Shown here: piece by piece, positions 1 to 5,395 of the stretch
Layout of the letters: each line of letters starts with the position of its first letter
Position numbering within the stretch: position 1 is the first letter of the stretch
Source: Patescibacteria group bacterium
GTDB taxonomy: Bacteria; Patescibacteriota; Gracilibacteria; UBA1369; LOWO2-01-FULL-3
DNA length: 5,425 nucleotides
Direction of reading: 5' to 3'
Assembly: GCA_018818755.1 (NCBI GenBank)
Contig: JAHIRL010000146.1
Span: 1-5,425 of the forward strand
The notes under the pieces: generated by a model
Database searches by the model: none
What the model was told of the DNA's origin: nothing
What the model saw: only the letters and a program-made list of their open reading frames with translations
Made by a program: the position numbers and the translations under genes

Positions 1-2901
1 AGATTCATCTACGAGACGCTTTTGATTAGGGTTTCCATCAACAAGCGGAGCCAGCAGAGCCTTTGAATTAACTCGCCCGGCACGAATTTGCCTAAACATA
101 GCGAGCACCCAAGCCGGAGAAGTAGTCTTCAAACTCAAGCCCGGCAATTCCCAAGGCTCTCTCTCCGTATAAAAATACAAATTCTCCTCAGCCAGCGGCA
201 TTACCGCCCTAAGATATTGTTTGCTCTCCTCGGTCAGCTTTAAGTATTTATCTTCCGCAGTTCCATTTTGATATTGCTTAAACTTCCCATCGGATCCCAC
301 GGCCGAAGCATTATTTTCAATCAAAAGATCCATAATTGTTTTTGTTTTATCCTGGTTACGAACTTTTCCGGGAGTCAAAAATATATCTGTGAAATGTTCC
401 TGGCAGGCCGCTCTAAGTGGGGGATAGTCCTGCCTAGACAATAGTCTTCCCACAGTGGTTTTGTGTAATTGCTGATTTACCAGAGTTTTATCGAGCTCCC
501 CTTTAAAGCTGTAATAAAAGAGATCAGCGCGACACCCGAAACGATAACCCGCACTACGTTGCTCTGTTTCTGAAGGATTAAAATGTTGAGACCAATTCTT
601 TGCGATTCGCCTTCCAAATGTTATAGCCGGATTTAGATCGAGAACATCGCTTTGTTTCTCTTCGCAGTATTCACAAAAATCATCATTCCAAAGACCGATG
701 GCCAGCGGAAGCATTTTTACCGACATAAACCCAGAAGCATAAACCGGCGCTTTTGTGGATTTAACATCCAGGCTACTACTTTTTGTTTCACCTGTGTTCG
801 GATCAGACTGCTCTATCATAAGCTCCGCCTGAGTGGCATATTTGCCGCTAAATTTTGTATCTGTTGGATCAACATAAAACTGGAAAAAATACCATTTGCT
901 AGGTTTTTCCCCAAAAGATCCCCTTAATTCCAGAAAGTTTAAATGATCAAGCACACCCTGATTATCAGTAATCCGCTCCACCATCGGATCTTTAATATCC
1001 TCAATCAAACTAATTTTCTCAAAAGTATAAGTAGGAGCACCGCTTTCTTCGTAAAATCGGAAATTCAGATATGGATTGGTCCCATCGGGGAAAGCCTTGG
1101 CGGTAGTTTCCACCGCCACAAATACCGCGGTCTTCTTTCCAGCCACAAGCGGCATTTTTCTTAAAACCTGAATCGGCTCCACCACCCTTATTTTTGCCTC
1201 AACCCCAAGCGGATACAGTATCACCTTCTCAGTATCACTTTCTCCACTTTCTTTATGTTTCACCGTAATCAAAACCGGAATATTCTCCGGTGTAGAGGGC
1301 CCTTTCAATATCTGCGGCGGTTTGTATGTAAATGTAAATTCCCCGTCACCATCCAGCACACCTTCATCATCACTTGGCTCGCCAACTTTCCCTTTCCAAT
1401 CATCATCTTGGGATTCCAAAGAAATACTCACTTCATCCCCCTTAGCCTCATCCTCCGGAGTCACATGCACCGTAAAAGTCACAAAATCCTCATCCTCACC
1501 CGAAGCACTAAGCTGATTTTTATCAACCCTTACGCTAATTTTATAATCCGGCTCCTCCAGTTCAAAGTCATCCTTCACTACCACTTCCACATCCTCATCA
1601 TAAAAACTCTCATCCACACAGGCATATTTAAGCTCCATCACATTCTGGTCCTTAACCCCCATCATAAAATTTTTATCCTGGCTTTGATAATAGCTGTTCG
1701 CAAAATCCGGATCGCAATTATATTCCGGCACCACATAGTTCATCGGAGTACCTCTCATTTTTGGAAGGATATTTTTCAAATATTCACACCCACAATCCAC
1801 CGCGCAATTCTGACAATTCTCTCCAAACTCATAATCACAAAAACCATTCTCGATACAAACTTCAGCTATTGGAGCAAATATTGACTCCGTCTTCGAAATC
1901 AACTCCGACATAACAGTTCTAACAGTATCACTTGGATCTTCCACGCAATATTCATACCAATTAAATCCGCCACCGGTACTTGCACCTGAACTGTTATAAT
2001 CCGGTGCAGGTCCATCTGAATAATTGTGGGCATTGACCTCAATTTTTACTACAGGTTTTTTGATAGCAGAAAAATCGGGGATATGCGATTTACGCTGAGT
2101 TAAATTACTAGGGACATAAGCAGTCATTATCACATAGGCATCCTTATAAGACCCAGAAGACCCCTTCCAGCAATTCACAGGGAACTCTCCAAATCCTCCC
2201 CATTCGCCCATCCCTCCGCCTTTCTCTATTTTTTTGGCAACAAGAACCCTGGCACCACTAATTGTTGTCTCGGAAATGTCATCCATATCCTTATACCTAT
2301 CCTCCCTCAAATCATTAAAGGCATCGTCAAGGTCTGCCCATCCGCCATAACTTATTGTGAAATCCAAATTCTCAAAATGCTCAACTTCAGATGCTCCATA
2401 ATAATTAGGATCCCAGCTCAATTGATCCTCAAATTTTTTCCCTCCACCAAAATCCAACCCACTGCTATAAATAGGCAAGTCATCTCCTTCATCCATCAAA
2501 TGGGGACCATATTTTTGCGCTAGCCTTTTTATAAGTGCCACAAGAGCATCATTTGCCCAGGAAACATCAAGTTTCCCCGTAATCATATAGTTGGAATCGC
2601 CGTCTTTTTTATACTTATAGCCCGAAGTGTAATTAGTCGGCCTCATATCTATATCCACATCTTCATACTCTTCATATCCCTCCTCCTCAAGCTCATTCAA
2701 CATCTCCCAAGAATCCACCTCCATATCGGCATCATCAAACATATTTTCATCATATTCCAAATCATCCCCCCAATCTTCCCAGCCTTCCTCCTCCATCAAA
2801 TAATCCCAATCCTCATCCGTCCAATCATCCCATTCCTCCGCAAAAGCCACAGCACCTAGTCCCAAAAGCAAAACTATCCCAATTATCCAAAACTTTTTCA
2901 T
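1..2901 (-). CDS. Large secreted multidomain surface protein, C-terminus cut by window edge
   Basis: An uninterrupted reading frame of 967 codons runs from ATG at 2901 to the window edge with no stop, so the C-terminus is missing. Residues 1-21 (MKKFWIIGIVLLLGLGAVAFA) form a classic signal peptide ending in AFA. Residues 22-85 are an extreme acidic segment with 34 Asp/Glu, six Trp and no Lys, Arg or His. Residues 349-372 hold six Cys in a C-x5-C-x7-C-x2-C-x3-C-x-C arrangement ending DCGC, a disulfide-knot motif I associate with exported microbial proteins. About 453-565 looks like an Ig-like beta-sandwich. About 570-600 has PIQVL...PLVAGKKTAVFV, a signature I associate with Ig-like modules in large secreted proteins, some of them peptidases. 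Fourteen Cys are visible in total. The start overlaps the upstream stop (TAATG) and has no Shine-Dalgarno, so translation is probably coupled. The function is unknown. A role in adhesion or surface proteolysis is inference, and no catalytic motif is visible. Confidence 0.88.
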   Translation of the reverse strand, partial: MKKFWIIGIVLLLGLGAVAFAEEWDDWTDEDWDYLMEEEGWEDWGDDLEYDENMFDDADMEVDSWEMLNELEEEGYEEYEDVDIDMRPTNYTSGYKYKKDGDSNYMITGKLDVSWANDALVALIKRLAQKYGPHLMDEGDDLPIYSSGLDFGGGKKFEDQLSWDPNYYGASEVEHFENLDFTISYGGWADLDDAFNDLREDRYKDMDDISETTISGARVLVAKKIEKGGGMGEWGGFGEFPVNCWKGSSGSYKDAYVIMTAYVPSNLTQRKSHIPDFSAIKKPVVKIEVNAHNYSDGPAPDYNSSGASTGGGFNWYEYCVEDPSDTVRTVMSELISKTESIFAPIAEVCIENGFCDYEFGENCQNCAVDCGCEYLKNILPKMRGTPMNYVVPEYNCDPDFANSYYQSQDKNFMMGVKDQNVMELKYACVDESFYDEDVEVVVKDDFELEEPDYKISVRVDKNQLSASGEDEDFVTFTVHVTPEDEAKGDEVSISLESQDDDWKGKVGEPSDDEGVLDGDGEFTFTYKPPQILKGPSTPENIPVLITVKHKESGESDTEKVILYPLGVEAKIRVVEPIQVLRKMPLVAGKKTAVFVAVETTAKAFPDGTNPYLNFRFYEESGAPTYTFEKISLIEDIKDPMVERITDNQGVLDHLNFLELRGSFGEKPSKWYFFQFYVDPTDTKFSGKYATQAELMIEQSDPNTGETKSSSLDVKSTKAPVYASGFMSVKMLPLAIGLWNDDFCEYCEEKQSDVLDLNPAITFGRRIAKNWSQHFNPSETEQRSAGYRFGCRADLFYYSFKGELDKTLVNQQLHKTTVGRLLSRQDYPPLRAACQEHFTDIFLTPGKVRNQDKTKTIMDLLIENNASAVGSDGKFKQYQNGTAEDKYLKLTEESKQYLRAVMPLAEENLYFYTEREPWELPGLSLKTTSPAWVLAMFRQIRAGRVNSKALLAPLVDGNPNQKRLVDES

Positions 2902-4064
2902 TATTTTCTGATTATTTTAACAAGGGCCCGAACAACCACAACAAACCCAACAATCGCAAAAATCAAAATCGAAACAGGCATCGCTGTATACCAAAGGAAA
3001 TACTTTATATCTTCCCACCAATAATACCATTGCTCCCGCTCACCATGGCCCACATAGCCCCAGTTGTCCGGACCATTCGGGTCCAATAACTCATCATAGG
3101 AGCTCTCCACAAACCAGGAATCCGCTCCCATTTCAGCCAAGCCCCCCTCAAAACTCAAAAAAGTCACAAAGTCCTGGTAATACTCTGTCATTTGCTTAAG
3201 CTCCAAAAGCCCAGATTCATCGATCACAGGCTCATCCGCCACCACATAAACATCCACAATACTCTGCCCCCCATTTATAGAAGAAATCTGCATCGGATAA
3301 AAAGCCCGCGGCGGCTCAAAGCTTATTTTTAATGGGGTGCTCATCCCTCGTTCTAGTTTAATCAAGGCATCCACAAGCTCCAATTGCGCATCTGCGCATT
3401 CCTCAATATCCGCAAAAATCCAGCCATATTTATAAATATCATAATAATCATCCCCAATCTCCGGAATTGCCAACTTCACGCACTCATTTTCCGCAGCCGT
3501 CACCGGCAAAAATCCCGCATACTCATTTTCGAGATTTATCTTATTAGCAATAAAATAAACATTTTCCATCTCCAAATATTTCTCCAAAACCGGCAAAGCC
3601 TCATCTCCAATCTCATAGCCGTTCTCATTCAACCAAGCCAAAAGATCATCAACCTTCTCAGCTTTCAACACAGCCACATCATAAATATCGATTTTCTTTT
3701 CCTCCACAACCGTCACAGTTCTCGATAAAGAAGAAGTCTCAAAAGAACTGCCACCCAAGTAGCTCTTTTCCAGCTCCCTCTCCATAAACAAATCTGCCAT
3801 CTCGTAAAAAAGATCCAAACTGCCCTCCTCAACAACAGGCTCACTGGCTGACACAACCGGCACAATCCAGGCAAAATTCCCCAGACCATCAGCGCTCACC
3901 TTACTGGCAATAGTAAGTTCTTCCGTCACGCCATCCCACTCCACAACTGCCTTTTGCTCGGGCACGGTCAAAAAAGCCGCATAATCGGCCACCACAAAAC
4001 CATCAGCCAAGGCCACCGAAGCAAGAGAACAAAAGACAAAAATCGCGATTAATAACTTTTTCAT
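2901..4064 (-). CDS. DUF2330-family protein with signal peptide and C-terminal membrane anchor
   Basis: This 387-residue protein has a signal peptide (MKKLLIAIFVFCSLASVALA, residues 1-20), a large extracytoplasmic domain, and a transmembrane helix at about 357-378 followed by a basic tail ending KIIRK. It should therefore sit with its bulk outside and its C-terminus inside. The N-terminal part EQKAVVEWDGVTEELTIA, then FAWIVPV, and later RAFYPMQISSINGG followed by VDVYVVADEPV resemble DUF2330, a family of exported proteins without a known biochemical role. I recognised this from memory without a search. Two Cys outside the signal peptide (in NECVKL and EECADA) could form a disulfide. An in-frame ATG at 4070 would add two residues. 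I chose 4064 because it gives an ATGA overlap with the upstream stop and starts directly at the signal peptide; neither start has a convincing ribosome-binding site. Its stop shares a base with the start of the large secreted protein gene. It probably acts with its two operon neighbours at the cell surface. Confidence 0.83.
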   Translation of the reverse strand: MKKLLIAIFVFCSLASVALADGFVVADYAAFLTVPEQKAVVEWDGVTEELTIASKVSADGLGNFAWIVPVVSASEPVVEEGSLDLFYEMADLFMERELEKSYLGGSSFETSSLSRTVTVVEEKKIDIYDVAVLKAEKVDDLLAWLNENGYEIGDEALPVLEKYLEMENVYFIANKINLENEYAGFLPVTAAENECVKLAIPEIGDDYYDIYKYGWIFADIEECADAQLELVDALIKLERGMSTPLKISFEPPRAFYPMQISSINGGQSIVDVYVVADEPVIDESGLLELKQMTEYYQDFVTFLSFEGGLAEMGADSWFVESSYDELLDPNGPDNWGYVGHGEREQWYYWWEDIKYFLWYTAMPVSILIFAIVGFVVVVRALVKIIRK

Positions 4065-4501
4065 AGACATTCAATTTGAGAAACCTGCCACTCGCCATTA
4101 ACAGGTACAAGCGTAAATTTCCAGTGAGGCGAAAGTTCACCGCCCCAAGCGGCCTCAACAGTCACACTCGCCATGTCTCCGGACGCTTCCGCAGCCATTA
4201 CATTAACCTCAGTCGGTCCATCCTGAATACAATAGGTAGTGGGAACAAACATTGGTGAATCAAAAAGATCCCTAAAAGGTGCATACATCATCGGCTTTGC
4301 AGCTTCATAATCAACACCGGCTCCTGGGACCGTTCCAAGAGTAAGTTTAAGATATTCAGCAACAACCGCATCTGCGGAAGCCACAGGCATAGCAGGCTCT
4401 TCCATTGTGACTTCCTCGTTCTCCTGCGGCTCAACCGGAGCCTCTCCACAAGCCGAAAACGCAAAGAGCGCCACAAACAATAATAAAAGTGTTTTTTTCA
4501 T
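4061..4501 (-). CDS. Small secreted lipoprotein with NTF2-like C-terminal domain
   Basis: This 146-residue protein is the first gene of the minus-strand operon. The sequence MKKTLLLLFVALFAFSAC is a lipoprotein signal peptide with lipobox FSAC, so Cys18 should be lipidated; Phe at -3 is slightly atypical. Residues 19-39 are a Glu/Pro-rich linker, common behind lipidated Cys. Residues 42-146 look like a small alpha+beta domain: a helix (DAVVAEYLKLTLG), then strands such as MASVTVEAAWGG, HWKFTLVPVNGEWQVSQI. The closing 'K-F-T-L-V-x-V-N-G-E-W-x-V' pattern is typical of NTF2-like and DUF4878-like lipoproteins. That family assignment is tentative. Cys91 and Cys145 may pair. The frame stays open up to a GTG at 4537, but ATG 4501 is preferred: it places the signal peptide at the N-terminus, and the GTG would lie upstream of the predicted -10 box. 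The stop TGA overlaps the DUF2330 gene start. The likely role is an envelope-anchored partner of the two downstream products. Confidence 0.82.
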   Translation of the reverse strand: MKKTLLLLFVALFAFSACGEAPVEPQENEEVTMEEPAMPVASADAVVAEYLKLTLGTVPGAGVDYEAAKPMMYAPFRDLFDSPMFVPTTYCIQDGPTEVNVMAAEASGDMASVTVEAAWGGELSPHWKFTLVPVNGEWQVSQIECL

Positions 4502-4520
4502 AGAAATGGGGGTTATTTCT
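4502..4520 (-). promoter_or_regulatory. Small inverted repeat in the leader of the envelope operon
   Basis: Arms AGAAAT (4502-4507) and ATTTCT (4515-4520) are perfectly complementary around a 7-base loop. In the minus-strand transcript this hairpin would abut the ATG at 4501 and fill nearly the whole predicted short leader. The stem is AT-rich and therefore weak. It could influence initiation or could be chance. Confidence 0.22.
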
Positions 4521-4527
4521 ACTTTCC

Positions 4528-4556
4528 ATTTCACCACAGGTGATCAAAAAAGTCAA
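4528..4556 (-). promoter_or_regulatory. Sigma70-like promoter of the envelope operon
   Basis: On the minus strand, TTGACT (4556-4551) matches five of six -35 consensus bases. After 17 bp comes TGAAAT (4533-4528), four of six against TATAAT. Transcription would start near 4521, about 20 bases upstream of ATG 4501. The position supports the ATG start of the lipoprotein over the GTG at 4537. The -10 box is only moderate. Confidence 0.5.
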
Positions 4557-4572
4557 AAAAACCCATTTTGCA

Positions 4573-4601
4573 TTGCCTTCCGTGGGATTTTTACCTATAC
4601 T
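4573..4601 (+). promoter_or_regulatory. Sigma70-like promoter of the toxin-antitoxin operon
   Basis: TTGCCT (4573-4578) and TATACT (4596-4601) are separated by exactly 17 bp. Transcription would start near 4608, inside the left arm of the adjacent inverted repeat, giving a leader of about 27 bases without a Shine-Dalgarno. The -35 box is 16 bp from that of the divergent envelope-operon promoter, so regulation of one may affect the other. Confidence 0.62.
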
Positions 4602-4629
4602 ATAAATTACAGTAATTATGTAATTTATA
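4601..4629. promoter_or_regulatory. Perfect inverted repeat, probable autoregulatory operator
   Basis: Arms TATAAATTAC (4601-4610) and GTAATTTATA (4620-4629) are exact reverse complements with a 9-bp spacer. A second palindrome, ATTAC-A-GTAAT (4606-4616), is nested at the left, so there are three ATTAC/GTAAT half-sites. The element begins on the last base of the -10 box, covers the predicted transcription start, and ends five bases before the antitoxin ATG. Toxin-antitoxin operons are typically repressed by the antitoxin or the complex binding such sites. Its binding here is inference. Confidence 0.6.
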
Positions 4630-4634
4630 TAACC

Positions 4635-4874
4635 ATGGTCACACCTTTAAAAGTTTTCGGAACAGGCCAGGTCACACTACCAAAGGCCTGGAGGGATCAA
4701 TACAAAACTGTAAATTTCATTGCCCAGGAAACTCCTCAGGGCTTGCTCATTAAGCCTTTGCTCGATGTTGTTTATTATGAGGATGGGGATGAGAGTTTTG
4801 GATTAAGCTTCCCACTGGGGATAGATGCCAAGCAGTTAGCCAAAAACCTAGAGAAAGCAAATGGAAAAATATAA
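4635..4874 (+). CDS. AbrB/SpoVT-fold antitoxin
   Basis: This 79-residue protein is the first gene of a toxin-antitoxin pair. Residues 3-41 match the swapped-hairpin AbrB/MazE/SpoVT DNA-binding fold: K6 V7 F8 G9 T10 G11 Q12 V13 T14 L15 P16 K17 with R20, the usual 'GQVTLPKxxR' signature, then a strand ending GLLIKPL. Residues 44-62 are acidic and aromatic (VVYYEDGDESFGLSF). The tail from about 63 looks helical (IDAKQLAKNLEKANGKI) and probably wraps the toxin. The frame is open further upstream, but ATG 4635 is the first start after the predicted promoter and leads straight into the domain; longer versions would read through the promoter and operator. No Shine-Dalgarno is seen. The product should neutralise the downstream toxin and, with it, repress the operon through the palindrome at 4601-4629. 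It overlaps the toxin start by 14 bases. Confidence 0.87.
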   Translation: MVTPLKVFGTGQVTLPKAWRDQYKTVNFIAQETPQGLLIKPLLDVVYYEDGDESFGLSFPLGIDAKQLAKNLEKANGKI

Positions 4875-5100
4875 AAAATTCATCCAGAAATTACCAAAAT
4901 CCTTGCGGCTCAAGGCAATTAAGGCCTTGTACAAACTTGCTGAGGGCGATCTTAAAGGGCTAGATATAAAAGAACTTAGCGGCCCATACGAAATTCACCG
5001 ATGCAGAATCGGCAAAATCCGCATAATCTTCCAGAAGAAGCCTTCAGTCAACATGATAATGGACATTGGCTTCCGTGGGGGAGTTTATAAGAATTGCTAG
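4861..5100 (+). CDS. RelE/ParE-superfamily toxin
   Basis: This 79-residue basic protein is the second gene of the pair. Two N-terminal helices (KYKKFIQKLPKSLRLKAIKA, then ALYKLAEGDL) are followed by KELSGPYEIHRCRIGKIRIIF and IMDIGFRGGVYKN. These match the RelE/ParE pattern 'L-x(3)-Y-x-I-R-x-R-x-G-x-x-R-I-I-F' and 'I-G-x-R-x-x-V-Y'. Candidate functional residues are R47, R49, R54, R72 and Y76. The family contains ribosome-dependent mRNA endonucleases (RelE type) and gyrase poisons (ParE type); the sequence alone does not say which this is. It is slightly shorter than the usual 85-100 residues but shows both core motifs, so it appears complete. It starts inside the antitoxin gene (14-base overlap), with a weak AGAG at 4850-4853 as ribosome-binding site, so translation depends largely on the antitoxin. 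Confidence 0.85.
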   Translation: MEKYKKFIQKLPKSLRLKAIKALYKLAEGDLKGLDIKELSGPYEIHRCRIGKIRIIFQKKPSVNMIMDIGFRGGVYKNC

Positions 5101-5129
5101 ATTGTGGTAGTCCCAAGGGGTGTCTCTCC
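5101..5129 (+). repeat. Direct repeat, copy 1
   Basis: This 29-base stretch recurs at 5396-5425 with one inserted base and two C/T differences. It starts ATTGTGGTAG, contains the core CCCAAGGGG (5112-5120) and ends GTCTCTCC. It begins directly after the toxin stop codon. GTAG (5107-5110) precedes the palindromic core. Confidence 0.75.
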
Positions 5130-5190
5130 CCATTTCTTCGAAATGGGGGCCCCGAGACATGACCCCTGCGGGGCCCTCGAACTGGGTTCT

Positions 5191-5201
5191 CGCCCCTTGG
5201 G
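5191..5201 (-). repeat. Inverted copy of the direct-repeat core
   Basis: CGCCCCTTGGG is the exact reverse complement of CCCAAGGGGCG, found in copy 2 of the direct repeat, and differs by one base from copy 1. It can pair with copy 1 (5112-5122), with one G-T wobble, to close a large stem around the inner hairpins. Confidence 0.55.
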
Positions 5202-5218
5202 CATTATAAAAAGAACCC

Positions 5219-5246
5219 GTCTCACCCTGCGGGCGAGCCTGTTTTT
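5219..5246 (+). terminator. Possible intrinsic terminator after the toxin gene
   Basis: CTCACCC (5221-5227) and GGGCGAG (5231-5237) form a stem with loop TGC and one A-C mismatch. Four bases later comes a run of five T (5242-5246). It lies about 120 bases after the toxin stop. The spacer between stem and T-run is longer than usual, and other hairpins compete with it. Confidence 0.33.
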
Positions 5247-5395
5247 GTTGGAATAGGGAAAACCTAAACTTTCTACGAAAAATGACTCATCTCGCAGGGC
5301 GAGACTCGCACATTTTTTCTTGAAAGTTTTCCTACGCCTATGCCAAAGTCTCGCGAAGCTCGCATTGGCTGCGGCTACGGATCGGTTTTCTCACA

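Noticed and set aside
652..1164. Two plus-strand open frames (91 and 73 codons)
   Set aside because: Antisense shadows of the large secreted protein gene, with no promoter, ribosome-binding site or recognisable motif.
1255..1884. 209-codon plus-strand open frame
   Set aside because: It lies wholly opposite the large minus-strand gene. The translation is rich in His, Ile and Phe with no domain pattern, as expected from antisense of an Asp/Glu-rich gene.
1..2901. Alternative genetic code (UGA as Gly)
   Set aside because: No in-frame TGA was seen in the long gene, Gly is encoded by GGN, and TGA acts as a stop at 4061-4063.
3384..3728. 114-codon plus-strand open frame
   Set aside because: Antisense to the DUF2330 gene; low-complexity Ile/Asn-rich translation.
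4288..4476. 62-codon minus-strand frame
   Set aside because: Out-of-frame shadow inside the lipoprotein gene with Arg/Leu-rich nonsense sequence.
4502..4537. GTG start for the lipoprotein at 4537
   Set aside because: It would put 12 residues before the signal peptide and lies upstream of the predicted -10 box.
4407..4634. Upstream extension of the antitoxin frame
   Set aside because: It would run antisense to the lipoprotein gene and through both promoters and the operator. The AbrB domain begins right after ATG 4635.
5161..5205. tRNA-like fragment around GGGTTCTCGCCCC
   Set aside because: It lacks the GGTTCGAATCC arm, an acceptor stem and an anticodon arm in the right geometry.
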